In this document: in pieces, positions 26,213 to 35,995 of the stretch
Layout: the number at the start of each line of letters is the position of its first letter
How positions within the stretch are numbered: position 1 is the stretch's first letter
Source: JAJCZZ01 sp964569085
GTDB taxonomy: Bacteria; Gemmatimonadota; Gemmatimonadetes; Longimicrobiales; Gaopeijiaceae
Direction of reading: 5' to 3'
NCBI GenBank assembly: GCA_964569085.1
Contig: CAZMTA010000001.1
Location: 124,001-188,000 of the forward strand
DNA: 64,000 bases
The notes under the pieces: generated by a model
Seen by the model: only the letters and a program-made list of their open reading frames with translations
Databases searched by the model: none
Told to the model about the DNA's origin: nothing
Made by a program: the position numbers and the translations under genes

Positions 26213-26566
26213 TCAGGCCCCGTCGGCGGGGTCGGCGTCGTCCTCCGGCGAGGGCGAGGCGGGCGGGAGGGGCGGGCCCCAGCGGGTCCGCCCCTCCTGC
26301 TCGTCCCGGGCGGACGACATGATCCGCCAGATCACGTCGCGCACCAGCTCCTCGTCCACCTCCAGCTCCCGGGCCAGCGCCGCGGCCCGGCGGACCACCC
26401 GGGCCTCCTGGGCGGGATCGAGCACGGGCAGCCCCTCGGCCGCCTTGGCCTCGCCGATGCGGAGCACCAGGGAGCGCCGTTCGCCCACGAGGCGGACCAG
26501 CTCCTCGTCCACCTCCCGGATCCGGGCGCGGAGGGCGTCCAGGTCCGCTCCGTCCGGGGCGCTCAC
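26213..26566 (-). CDS. Chorismate mutase (AroQ-type) domain protein
   Basis: 117 residues from GTG 26566, overlapping the symporter stop by four bases. The pattern LRARIREVDEELVRLVGERR, then IGEAKAAEGLPVLDPAQE and VIWRIMSSARDEQE, is the three-helix AroQ fold with the expected Arg, Lys and Glu positions. It converts chorismate to prephenate for Phe/Tyr synthesis. The tail after residue 95 is disordered. Its place at the end of an operon with a symporter and a beta-lactamase-like enzyme is odd. Confidence 0.85.
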   Translation of the reverse strand: MSAPDGADLDALRARIREVDEELVRLVGERRSLVLRIGEAKAAEGLPVLDPAQEARVVRRAAALARELEVDEELVRDVIWRIMSSARDEQEGRTRWGPPLPPASPSPEDDADPADGA

Positions 26567-28038
26567 GCCGCCGCCTCCACGTCCCCGCAGAACCGCTCGA
26601 CGTGGGCCCGGTCCTGGGCCGGGGTGGCCAGGCTCGCCGCCACCAGCACCGGAACGTGGACCACGAGGCCCAGCACCCCTTCGTGGATGCCGAAGGGCTT
26701 GAGCTCCGGATTCAGGTAGAAGAAGAGCGCGGTGCCCCAGCCCGCCAGCAGCCCCGCCACCACCCCCTTCGTCGTGGCCCGGCGCCAGTAGAGGGCCGCC
26801 ACGATGGGCGGAGCGAGCTGGGAGACGATCCCGTACGCCGTCGCCAGGAGCTGCACCAGCGACGTCCCGCCGCCCACGGCCCCCCAGTACGCCAGGGCGC
26901 CCACCGTGAGCACCAGCAGGCGCATGAGGAGCCGGCGTCTGTCCTCGGAGAGCTCCTTGAAGGGTCCGATGCCGTCCTCCACCACCACGGAGGCCGCGGC
27001 GTGGAGGAGGGCGTCCCCGGTGGACATGGAGGCGGAGAGCGCGCCGGCGCAGAAGAGGCCCACCACCAGCGTGGGAAGCTCGACGTTCAGGATCATGAAG
27101 GGCAGGATGAAGTCCGGGTCGTCGGGCGCCACGGGGAAGAGGACGCCGCTGAACCCGATGAGGAAGACCGGGATGAGGAAGAGCTGGAAGGTGGGGAAGA
27201 GGATCACAGTGCGGCGCAGCGTGTCGTCGTCCCGGGCGGTGAACGCCTTCATGAAGAGGTGGGGCCACATCATGAGGCCCACGGCGCTCACCAGGATGTA
27301 GCTCGAGTACGCGCCCCAGCCCCACGGGGTCCCGTCGGCGGCCAGCCCGGGCGTCGTGAGGAGCTCGGGGCGCGCCTGGGCGAGCTGCTCGAACATGGGG
27401 CCCACCCCGCCGTAGAGGCGCCACGGCAGGTAGAGGCCCAGCGTCCAGGCGATCACCACCATGAAGATCCCCTGGAAGGTGTTCGTCCACCCCACGGCCA
27501 TCGCCCCGGACGCCAGCACGTAGATGAGGACGATCCCGTACGCCACCAGGGCGCCGAGCCAGAGGGGCACGTGCCCCGCGGTCACGGCTTCGATGACGAT
27601 GCCGGCGCCCCGGATCTGGATGGTGACGTAGGGGATGAAGGCCACCACGCTGAGGAGCGCCACCAGCGCCGAGAGCCCGCGGGAGGGGAAGCGTCCCCGG
27701 AGCAGCTGCGCCTGGGTGACGAACCCGAAGCGGCGGCCCAGAGCCGCCGCCCGGGGGCCCATCCAGTAGAAGGGCGCCATGCCCAGCACGCCGTACGACA
27801 GGATGTAGAAGGCCGCCGCGCCCCGGGAGTACGTCCACCCGGGCCCGCCCAGGAAGGCGAAGGAGCTGAAGACCGTGGCTCCGGTGATGAAGTACATGAC
27901 CAGGAGGCCGAAGGAGCGGTCGGCGGCGACGTAGCCCGCCACGGAGTGGGTGGCCTTCCGCCCCGCCGCCAGCCCGATGGCCAGCGTCACCGCCAGGTAG
28001 GCGGCGATGAAGAGGCTGATCGTGACCCAGGACTCCAT
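26563..28038 (-). CDS. Sodium:solute symporter (SSS/SLC5 family)
   Basis: 491 residues with about 13 hydrophobic helices. The N-terminus (WVTISLFIAAYLAVTLAIG), DRSFGLLVMYFITGATVFSS and the GALSASMSTGDALLHAAAS segment (the conserved SSS motif near helix 9) identify the family. It imports a small organic solute with Na+. The DUF3311 protein immediately upstream is the usual small companion of monocarboxylate/amino-acid type SSS carriers. Its ATG overlaps the DUF3311 stop by one base (TGATG). Substrate unknown. Confidence 0.9.
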   Translation of the reverse strand: MESWVTISLFIAAYLAVTLAIGLAAGRKATHSVAGYVAADRSFGLLVMYFITGATVFSSFAFLGGPGWTYSRGAAAFYILSYGVLGMAPFYWMGPRAAALGRRFGFVTQAQLLRGRFPSRGLSALVALLSVVAFIPYVTIQIRGAGIVIEAVTAGHVPLWLGALVAYGIVLIYVLASGAMAVGWTNTFQGIFMVVIAWTLGLYLPWRLYGGVGPMFEQLAQARPELLTTPGLAADGTPWGWGAYSSYILVSAVGLMMWPHLFMKAFTARDDDTLRRTVILFPTFQLFLIPVFLIGFSGVLFPVAPDDPDFILPFMILNVELPTLVVGLFCAGALSASMSTGDALLHAAASVVVEDGIGPFKELSEDRRRLLMRLLVLTVGALAYWGAVGGGTSLVQLLATAYGIVSQLAPPIVAALYWRRATTKGVVAGLLAGWGTALFFYLNPELKPFGIHEGVLGLVVHVPVLVAASLATPAQDRAHVERFCGDVEAAA

Positions 28039-28280
28039 CAGCCCTCCCCGGCCGGACGCTCGGGAGCCCCGGCGCGCCGGTGGCGCGCCTCCACCCGGTC
28101 CAGCGCCCACAGCACGGGGACCGCGCCCGCCACCCAGAGCGCGGGCCAGGCGAAGGAGAAGGGCAGCCCCAGCACCGTGGGCTCCACCCGCGCCGCCGGG
28201 ACGGCGCCGGGCCAGACGACGGCCACGAGCATGAGGACCAGGTAGGTCCCCGCGAGGGCCCGCGCCCCCCGGAGGCTCAC
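28038..28280 (-). CDS. DUF3311 small membrane protein (symporter companion)
   Basis: 80 residues from GTG 28280. Two hydrophobic helices (about 9-29 and 40-60), with the GLPFSFAWPALWVAG segment typical of DUF3311 proteins found directly before SSS symporters. It overlaps the upstream hydrolase by four bases (GTGA) and the symporter by one. Presumed accessory subunit of the carrier. Confidence 0.75.
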   Translation of the reverse strand: MSLRGARALAGTYLVLMLVAVVWPGAVPAARVEPTVLGLPFSFAWPALWVAGAVPVLWALDRVEARHRRAGAPERPAGEG

Positions 28281-29272
28281 CGCGCCCCTCCGGCCCCGCC
28301 CGTCCCGCCCGGGCGCCGCTCGGCCTCCACCCGCGCCTTCACGTCCAGCGGCACCCGGGTGCCGTGGTCGGTGACGCCGGCCAGCCGGGAGAAGTACGCC
28401 CACGTGGCCTGGGACACAGCCTCGATGAGGGCCCCGCCGTTCCCGCCGTAGTTGGACATGACCGAGAGGGCGTAGGGGCGGTCCGGCAGGTCCACCAGCG
28501 CCCAGACCGTGGCCACGCCGGTGATGCCGCCGGGCTTGAAGGCCACGGCCACGTCGCCGGGGAGGGGGGCGCGGACGGGGTGGCTCTTGGGGATCTCCAG
28601 GATGGCGCGGACCCGGTCGCACGCCTCCACGCCCATGGGCAGCTCGCAGGCGTGGATCCGCTCCATGATCCGCGCCGCCTCCCGGGGGGTGGAGAGGTTC
28701 TCGTTGCCCCGCGCCGACTCCTCGGGGCGGATCATCTTCCGCTGGAGCAGGGTGCTCGGCGCGCCCAGCGACGCCGAGAGGGCGTTGACCGCCTCCATGC
28801 CCAGGCGGTCGATGAGGACGTTGGTGGCCGTGTTGTCCGAGTACACGATCATGTAGATCGCCCAGTCCTCCAGGGAGAGGGCGGTCCCCCCGTCGGTGAG
28901 CCACCGCAGCACGCCGCTGCCGCCGGTGCGCACCGCGTCGGTCATCTCCACCCGCTCCGAGAGGAGCCCCGGCTCGTCCTCGGCGCGGCGGAAGAGCTCC
29001 AGGAGGATGGGGATCTTGATGGCGCTCGCCTGGGGGAAGACGAGCTCGTCGTCCACCGCGAAGCGACGCCCGTCGGTGAGGTCGACCACGTGCACGCCGG
29101 CCACCCCGTGGTAGCCCTCCACCAGCGCCTCCAGCTCCGCCTGGAGCTTCCCGGCCAGGATCTCGCGGTGGGCCTCCTGGGCCCCGAGCGCCGGGGGCGT
29201 CCCGACCAGGAGGACGCCGAGGACGAGGGGCGCGAGTCGGCGGAGCGGGGCGCGGCGGGCACGTCGGGACAC
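28277..29272 (-). CDS. Class A beta-lactamase-like serine hydrolase, exported
   Basis: 331 residues from GTG, with a signal peptide ending near PPALGAQ. Active-site motifs: SxxK as Ser83-AIK (Lys86), SDN at 145-147, and an omega-loop-like PEESARGNENLSTPREAA. The third motif is KPGG rather than KTG. The fold is that of class A beta-lactamases (Beta-lactamase2), but the family includes penicillin-binding-like and peptide-cleaving members; the change in KTG and the operon with a symporter argue against assuming drug resistance. It acts in the periplasm. Confidence 0.85.
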   Translation of the reverse strand: MSRRARRAPLRRLAPLVLGVLLVGTPPALGAQEAHREILAGKLQAELEALVEGYHGVAGVHVVDLTDGRRFAVDDELVFPQASAIKIPILLELFRRAEDEPGLLSERVEMTDAVRTGGSGVLRWLTDGGTALSLEDWAIYMIVYSDNTATNVLIDRLGMEAVNALSASLGAPSTLLQRKMIRPEESARGNENLSTPREAARIMERIHACELPMGVEACDRVRAILEIPKSHPVRAPLPGDVAVAFKPGGITGVATVWALVDLPDRPYALSVMSNYGGNGGALIEAVSQATWAYFSRLAGVTDHGTRVPLDVKARVEAERRPGGTGGAGGAR

Positions 29273-29351
29273 GGATCCTCCCGGTGGGGGTGGGCTCGGA
29301 GGCGGCTATGGTAGCCCTCCCCGGGCGCCGGGGCGAGGCGGCCGGGGGGCC

Positions 29352-29378
29352 TTGGCACGGCGGCCATCCGTGTAGATT
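29352..29378 (+). promoter_or_regulatory. Predicted promoter of the aldolase gene
   Basis: TTGGCA (29352-29357) and TAGATT (29373-29378) separated by 15 bases (16 if -35 is CTTGGC), 42 bases before the ATG. Spacing is slightly short. Confidence 0.4.
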
Positions 29379-29420
29379 ACGTGCGTCCTTCGCAACGCTC
29401 CCCTCACCGACGCCTCGCCC

Positions 29421-30455
29421 ATGCCCATTGCCACTCCGGACCAGTTCGCCCGCATGCTCGACGCGGCCCAGGAGGGCGGCTACGCCTATCCGGCCATCAA
29501 CTGCACGTCGATCCTGACGCTGAACGCCGCCATGAAGGGCTTCCACGACAGCAAGTCCGACGGGATCATCCAGTTCTCCACCGGCGCGGGCTCCTTCGCG
29601 TCGGGGCTGACGGCGTCGGACTCGGTGGCCGGGGTGATCGTCCTGGCCGAAGCGGCCCACCGCCTGGCGGAGCAGTACGACTGCCTGGTGGCGCTGAACA
29701 CGGACCACTGCCAGCCCGAGAAGGCCGAGACGTTCCTCAAGCCCCTCATCGAGGCGACGGCGCGGCGCCGGGCCCGGGGCGAGACGAACCTCTTCCAGAA
29801 CCACATGCTGGACGCCTCGATCCTCCCCCTGGAGGAGAACATGGCGCTCTCTCGGGAATACCTGGAGCTGTGCGCCGAGCACGAGATCGTCCTCGAGGTC
29901 GAGGCCGGCGTGGTGGGCGGCGAGGAGGACGGAGCCGCCGGGACCGAGGACATGCCGTCGGAGAAGCTGTACACGACCCCCGAGGACATGCTGGCCGTCT
30001 ACGAGGCCCTCCACGACCTGGGCCGGTTCACCTTCGCCGCCACCTTCGGGAACGTCCACGGGCACTACAAGCCCGGCGCGGTGCAGCTCAAGCCCCACAT
30101 CCTGAAGGAGGGGCAGGCGGCCGTGGTGGAGAAGTACGGCGAGGACGCCGAGATGGACCTGGTCTTCCACGGCGGGAGCGGCTCCCGCCTCGAGGAGATC
30201 CGGGAGACGCTGGGCTACGGCGTCGTGAAGATGAACGTGGACACCGACACCCAGTACGCGTTCACCCGTCCCATCGCCGACCACATGCTGAAGAACTACG
30301 ACGGCGTGCTCAAGATCGACGGGGAGGTGGGGAACAAGAAGGTCTACGACCCGCGCGCCTACCTGAAGAAGGCGGAAGCGGCCATGGCGGAGCGGGTCGG
30401 CGAGGCCTGCTCGGACCTCTTGAGCGTGGACCGGACGCTGCACGGACAGATCTGA
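29421..30455 (+). CDS. fbaA: Class II fructose-bisphosphate aldolase
   Basis: 344 residues. Zn2+ ligands and active-site loops of class IIA aldolase are visible: NTDHC (His96), EVEAGVVGGEEDG, GNVHGHYKPG, VFHGGSGSR and NVDTDTQYAF. It cleaves fructose-1,6-bisphosphate to DHAP and glyceraldehyde-3-phosphate in glycolysis and runs in reverse in gluconeogenesis. It stands alone, divergent from the hydrolase operon, with its own promoter and a strong terminator. Confidence 0.95.
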   Translation: MPIATPDQFARMLDAAQEGGYAYPAINCTSILTLNAAMKGFHDSKSDGIIQFSTGAGSFASGLTASDSVAGVIVLAEAAHRLAEQYDCLVALNTDHCQPEKAETFLKPLIEATARRRARGETNLFQNHMLDASILPLEENMALSREYLELCAEHEIVLEVEAGVVGGEEDGAAGTEDMPSEKLYTTPEDMLAVYEALHDLGRFTFAATFGNVHGHYKPGAVQLKPHILKEGQAAVVEKYGEDAEMDLVFHGGSGSRLEEIRETLGYGVVKMNVDTDTQYAFTRPIADHMLKNYDGVLKIDGEVGNKKVYDPRAYLKKAEAAMAERVGEACSDLLSVDRTLHGQI

Positions 30456-30470
30456 TCGACCTCGGCCCGA

Positions 30471-30508
30471 GGCTTCCGGGACGTCCCTCCGGGGCCGTCC
30501 CGGAGGCC
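30471..30508 (+). terminator. Terminator after the aldolase gene
   Basis: A 13-bp stem (30471-30483 with 30496-30508, one G-U) around a 12-base loop, 16 bases after the stop. Confidence 0.65.
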
Positions 30509-30585
30509 GAAAGGCCGGTCCGACTCTTGCGTAAGGGTTTCGGCGGAGGCTGATTGCCTCCATGGACCTCGCCGGAGAAGGACGG

Positions 30586-32877
30586 ATGCAGCGGACCCGA
30601 GTGCAGCGTGGCGCCGGCCACGCGCGTGATCCGGGCGACCCCCGTGGTCGCGGCTCGGGCCGCGTCCGCCGCTCCCGGCGGCATCTCCCGGCGGCGCCCG
30701 CCGCCCTCCTCCTGGCCGTGCTGGCCCTCTCGCCGCCGGCGTCCTCCGCCGGGGCCCAGGAGGTCCACGGGCGCCTTCTCGACGACGTGGACGGCACGCC
30801 CATCGTGGGAGCCTACGTCGGCCTGGAGCAGGGTGGGGCGGCGGTCTCGACCACCCTCACCGGCGCCTCCGGCGACTTCCGCCTCCGGGCGCCCGCCTCG
30901 GGGCTCTACACGCTCCGGGCCGAGTACCTGGGCTACGCGGACGCCCTGGTCGAGGTGGAGGCCGGTCCCGCCGAGCTCGCCCCGGTCGTGGTCTACCTCG
31001 AGCCCCGGGCCCTGGAGCTCGAGGGGCTGGTGGCCAACGTCGAGCGGCAGTGCGACGTGCCGCCGGAGGTGGGCCGTCGGGTCGTCGAGCTGTGGGACGA
31101 GGTCTCGAAGGTCTTCCAGGTGGCGGTCGTGGCCGGGGTCCAGGAGCTCTACCTCTTCGAGGCGGAGCGGTGGACCCGGACCCTGGACCTGGACCGGCTG
31201 CGCGTCCAGAGCGAGGAGCGCTCCAGCCAGGCGGGCCTCCAGCGGGGCAGCCCCTTCGTGAGCCTGCCCGCGGCGTACCTGGCGGAGCACGGCTACATCC
31301 AGCGGGACTCCACGGGCACCAACGTCTACCTGGCCCCGGACCCCGCGGTGCTCCTCTCCCAGAGCTTCCAGGACACCCACTGCTTCGGGTTCACCGCGGA
31401 TCCTCCGGAGGACGGCGAGGACGACTGGATCGGGATCGTCTTCGAGCCCCGGGACCTGGACGCCCGGGACATCGAGGGCACGCTCTGGCTGGAAGCGGAC
31501 GGGTACGGGCCCCGGCGCCTGGACTACCGGTACCGGAACCTCCCGTGGCCCTTCCGCACCGACCAGGTGGGGGGCCGCATGGTGTTCGACCGCCTCCCCG
31601 ACGGGCCGTGGATCGTGCGCCAGTGGCGGATCCGCATGCCCAAGGTGTCCCAGACCCACTACCGCCTCACCGCCCAGCTCCAGGCCCAGCAGAAGTGGCT
31701 CCTGGAGGGGCTGACCGAGGTGGGCGGCGAGGTCATCCGGGCCCTTGGACCGGGCGGCGCCATGGTCCGCTTCGGCAACCCGGGCCGCCTCACCGGGGTG
31801 GTCCGCGACACCCACGGCACCCGCGTGGCCGACGGCCGGATCTCCCTCCGGGGCACCCACTTCCGGGCCCGGACCGACGAGCTGGGGAACTACGCGTTCC
31901 AGGACGTGCCCGCCGGCCGCTACGGGTTGAGCTGGTCCTCGGAGACGCTGGACTCCCTCGGGCTCGAGCCCCAGCAGGGCGTGGTGCAGATCGGGGCGGG
32001 GGAGGCCCTCCGTCACGACCTGAGCGTGCCCTCGATCTCCGACGCCATCGTGTCCCTCTGCCAGGCGGCGCCCCAGGGCTCGGTGGGCGAGGGCTCCGCG
32101 ATCCTCCGGGGCGTGGTGCGCACCTTCCGGGGCGCCGTGCCCGACTCGGCGGAGGTCCGGGTGACGTGGGAGGGGGAGCTGGACATCTCCATGCTCGCCC
32201 CCGGGCTGGGCGTCCGGACCGGGCGCACGGGCGTCCTGGCCCCGGTGGGGCCCGACGGGCGCTGGGTGGCGTGCGGCCTTCCCGGCGACGTCCCGTTGGA
32301 GGTCGAGGCCCGGTGGGCGGATCTCCGGACCACCCCGGGGAGCAGCCCCGAGGCGGTCACCCTGGCCGAGGGGGAGATCCGGGGCCTGGGGGCCCTCTCG
32401 CTGCCGCCCCGGGCGTCGCTGGCCACCACCTTCCAGCTCGAGCCGCTGGAGGTGGCGGTGGAGGGCGCCATCCGGGAGCTCCGCGACATCGGCGTGCGCC
32501 GGGGCCAGCTCGGCCGCCGCTTCATGACCTTCGAGGCGCTCCAGGCCGCCGAGTTCGACGCCCGGGACGTCATGGACCTGCTCCAGCGGCAGAACGTCCC
32601 CGGCATCACCATCAGCCGGAGCGACACGGGTCCGCCCTGCATCGCCTCGAACCGGTACGTGCGCCTCCGGGAAGGGAGCCCGGACCGCCTGTGCGCCGCG
32701 GTCTACGTGGACGGAAACCGGGTGGAGCCCCGGGAGGCGGCCATCCTTCCCACCGAGGCCATCGCGGCCATGGCGTTCCTGCGGGCCTTCGAGGCCCAGG
32801 CGCGCTTCGGGAAGGGAGCCGAGGGCGGGGCGCTGGTGATCTGGACGAACCAGGGCGGCAAGCGGGACCCCAGCTAG
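30586..32877 (+). CDS. Large exported carboxypeptidase-regulatory-domain protein
   Basis: 763 residues from ATG 30586, chosen for the GGAGAAGG ribosome site just upstream (ATG 30562 is an alternative). After a long basic leader and a signal helix ending near SSAGAQ come a CarboxypepD_reg beta domain (about 60-140, VHGRLLDDVDGTPIVGAYV ... AEYLGYADALVEV), a long region of unknown fold with paired cysteines, a second such domain (about 400-480, LTGVVRDTHGTRVADGRISL) and a C-terminal TonB-plug-like segment (MDLLQRQNVPGI ... AAVYVDGNRVEP). It has no barrel, so it is not a receptor; a periplasmic or outer-membrane role is likely. Function unknown. Confidence 0.8.
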   Translation: MQRTRVQRGAGHARDPGDPRGRGSGRVRRSRRHLPAAPAALLLAVLALSPPASSAGAQEVHGRLLDDVDGTPIVGAYVGLEQGGAAVSTTLTGASGDFRLRAPASGLYTLRAEYLGYADALVEVEAGPAELAPVVVYLEPRALELEGLVANVERQCDVPPEVGRRVVELWDEVSKVFQVAVVAGVQELYLFEAERWTRTLDLDRLRVQSEERSSQAGLQRGSPFVSLPAAYLAEHGYIQRDSTGTNVYLAPDPAVLLSQSFQDTHCFGFTADPPEDGEDDWIGIVFEPRDLDARDIEGTLWLEADGYGPRRLDYRYRNLPWPFRTDQVGGRMVFDRLPDGPWIVRQWRIRMPKVSQTHYRLTAQLQAQQKWLLEGLTEVGGEVIRALGPGGAMVRFGNPGRLTGVVRDTHGTRVADGRISLRGTHFRARTDELGNYAFQDVPAGRYGLSWSSETLDSLGLEPQQGVVQIGAGEALRHDLSVPSISDAIVSLCQAAPQGSVGEGSAILRGVVRTFRGAVPDSAEVRVTWEGELDISMLAPGLGVRTGRTGVLAPVGPDGRWVACGLPGDVPLEVEARWADLRTTPGSSPEAVTLAEGEIRGLGALSLPPRASLATTFQLEPLEVAVEGAIRELRDIGVRRGQLGRRFMTFEALQAAEFDARDVMDLLQRQNVPGITISRSDTGPPCIASNRYVRLREGSPDRLCAAVYVDGNRVEPREAAILPTEAIAAMAFLRAFEAQARFGKGAEGGALVIWTNQGGKRDPS

Positions 32878-32879
32878 GC

Positions 32880-32901
32880 ACGGGCACCGGACGGCGCCCG
32901 T
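32880..32901. terminator. Hairpin between convergent genes
   Basis: ACGGGC/GCCCGT (32880-32885 with 32896-32901). A second stem, GCCTCCT/AGGAGGC at 32910-32929, overlaps the end of ytxJ. Confidence 0.35.
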
Positions 32902-32914
32902 CGGCGGGAGCCTC

Positions 32915-33274
32915 CTACGAGGAGGAGGCCAGCGCCCGCTCCATCAGGTCGGCCCGCACCCCCATGTGGGAGGCGTCCCAGACGGCCACGCCGTCCTCCA
33001 CCAGGATCGCCTGGGGAGAGGCGTGGGGCACGCCCAGGAGCCGGGCGGCCTCCTGGGCCAGCGGGCGCTGGGCGATGACGTCCAGCCAGTACACCGGCAC
33101 GTCGGGGCCCTTCGCCCGGAACGCCTGGACGTTCTCCCAGCTCCACTGGGAGACGCCGCACGCGAAGGAGTGCTTGTAGAGGAAGAAGCGGCCGCCCTCC
33201 TCCAGGAGGCGCGCCAGCAGGTCGGCGTCCATCTTCCGCATGCCGCCGAAGGGCGCCTCGCGATCCTCCGTCAC
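32915..33274 (-). CDS. ytxJ: Bacillithiol-system redox protein YtxJ (monothiol bacilliredoxin)
   Basis: 119 residues. The YtxJ thioredoxin fold shows FFLYKHSFACGVSQ with a single active cysteine, then VPVYWLDVIAQRPLAQ and the cis-Pro-like GVPHASPQAILVEDG. The family debacillithiolates proteins or couples to bacillithiol reductase; it is common in Firmicutes and some FCB-group bacteria. I use GTG 33274, which overlaps the hydratase stop (GTGA); ATG 33241 and 33232 are alternatives. It is the last gene of the acyl-CoA operon, an unusual place for a thiol-repair protein. Confidence 0.8.
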   Translation of the reverse strand: MTEDREAPFGGMRKMDADLLARLLEEGGRFFLYKHSFACGVSQWSWENVQAFRAKGPDVPVYWLDVIAQRPLAQEAARLLGVPHASPQAILVEDGVAVWDASHMGVRADLMERALASSS

Positions 33275-34062
33275 CGGCCCGTCCACTCGGCCCGGCGCTT
33301 CTCCATGAAGGCGCGCACGCCCTCCCGGCCGTCGTCGGAGGCGAAGGCCGCCAGGAAGAGCTCCTTCTCGTACTCCAGCCCCGCCGAGAGGGGCATCTCG
33401 AAGGCCGCCCGGGTGGCCTGCTTGGCCAGGCGCAGGGAGACGGGGCTCCAGCGCGCCATGCGGCCCGCCAGCTCCAGCGCCCGCTCCAGGTGCCCGCCCT
33501 CCTCGGTGAGGAACTCCACCAGCCCGATGCGGTGGGCCTCCTCGGCCTCGACCATGTCGCCGGTGAGGGCCATGCGGAGGGTGTGCCCGCGCCCCACGAG
33601 TCGCGCCAGGCGCTGCGTGCCCCCGCCCCCGGGGATCAGCCCGATGCGGATCTCGGCCTGGCTGATTCGCGCCGTGGCGTCGGCCACCCGGATGTCGCAC
33701 GCCAGGGCCAGCTCCGAGCCCCCGCCCAGGCAGAAGCCGTGGATGGCCGCGATCACCGGCTTGGGGAAGTCGGCCACCGTCTCGTAGACGCGGCGGCGGT
33801 CGTAGACCTCACGCTGCTCCACGTGGGAGCGGGCGGCGAACTCGCCGATGTCGGCCCCGGCCACGAAGGCCTTGTCCCCGGCGCCGTGGATCACGACCAC
33901 GCGGACGTCGTCGTCGGCCTCCAGGGCGTCGAAGGTCTCCATGAGGAGCCGGCGCACCTCGGTGTTGAGGGCGTTCAGCTTGTCCGGGCGGTTCAGCGTG
34001 ACCACGGCGATGTGGTCGTCGCGCTTCTCGACGAGGACGGGGGAATCGGCCATCTCGGTCAC
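33271..34062 (-). CDS. Enoyl-CoA hydratase
   Basis: 263 residues from GTG 34062, which overlaps the stop of the upstream dehydrogenase. Both catalytic glutamates are present: GGGSELALACDI and ISQAEIRIGLIPGGGGTQ. LNRPDKLNALN and FVAGADIGEF form the CoA/oxyanion pocket. It hydrates 2-enoyl-CoA to 3-hydroxyacyl-CoA, the substrate of the dehydrogenase encoded just upstream. Confidence 0.92.
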   Translation of the reverse strand: MTEMADSPVLVEKRDDHIAVVTLNRPDKLNALNTEVRRLLMETFDALEADDDVRVVVIHGAGDKAFVAGADIGEFAARSHVEQREVYDRRRVYETVADFPKPVIAAIHGFCLGGGSELALACDIRVADATARISQAEIRIGLIPGGGGTQRLARLVGRGHTLRMALTGDMVEAEEAHRIGLVEFLTEEGGHLERALELAGRMARWSPVSLRLAKQATRAAFEMPLSAGLEYEKELFLAAFASDDGREGVRAFMEKRRAEWTGR

Positions 34063-34951
34063 TTCTCGCTCCAGTCGTAGAATCCCTGTCCGCTCTTCCG
34101 GCCCAGCTTGCCCTCGTCCACCATGCGGCGGAGGAGCTCCGGCGGTCGGAAGGCCTCCGAGTCCAGCTCCTGGTGCAGGTACTCGGCAATGCCCAGGCGC
34201 ACGTCGAGGCCCACCAGGTCCGTGAGCTTCAAGGGGCCCATGGGGTGGCGGTAGCCCAGCTCCATGGCCTTGTCGATGTCGGCGGCCGTGGCCACGCCCT
34301 CCTCCACCATCCGGATGGCCTCCATGCCCAGGACGATGCCCAGGCGGGACGAGGCGAAGCCGGGGGCGTCCTTCACCACCACCGGCTCCTTGCCCAGGCG
34401 GCGCACGAAGGCCACGGCGGTGTCCCGGGCCTCGTCGGACGTCTCGGGGCCCCAGACCACCTCCACCAGCTTCATGATGTGGACGGGGTTGAAGAAGTGG
34501 AGGCCCAGGAAGCGCTCCGGAGCCGACACGGCCCCGGCGATCCTCTCGATGGAGATGGACGACGTGTTGCTGGCCAGGAGCGCGCCTTCGGGCGCGGCGG
34601 CGTCCACGGCGCCGAAGATCTCCGTCTTGAGCTCCAGCGACTCAGGCGCGGCCTCCACCACCAGGTCCGCCTCGGCCACGGCGTCGCCCACGTCGGTGGC
34701 CCCGGAGAGGTTGCCCAGGACCGTGTCCCGCTCCTCCTCGGTGACCTTCCCGCGGTCGATGCCCTTGTCCAGGTTGCCCCGGATGCGGTCGAGGCCCGCC
34801 TGGACGGCGTCCTGGTCGATGTCGTACAGGACGGTGCGGCACCCGGCCGCGGCGGTCACCTGGGCGATCCCGTGGCCCATGGTCCCGGCCCCCAGGACGG
34901 CCACCCGCTCGATGCCGGCGGCCCGCGCCTCGGCGTCCTTCGCTCCGTCGC

Positions 34952-34955
<4 letters not shown>
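34059..34955 (-). CDS. 3-hydroxyacyl-CoA (3-hydroxybutyryl-CoA) dehydrogenase
   Basis: 298 residues, the short single-function form. The NAD Rossmann motif is VAVLGAGTMGHGIAQ; the catalytic region is GLHFFNPVHIMKLVEVV with the His of the Glu-His pair, and the C domain holds VKDAPGFASSRLG and GYRHPMGPLKLTDLVGLD. It oxidises 3-hydroxyacyl-CoA to 3-oxoacyl-CoA for the thiolase, whose stop overlaps its ATG. Confidence 0.93.

Positions 34956-35991
<1,036 letters not shown>

Positions 35992-35995
<4 letters not shown>

Noticed and set aside
28277..29272. Antibiotic resistance gene
   Set aside because: The class A fold is present, but the KTG motif is altered and the operon is metabolic; resistance cannot be claimed.
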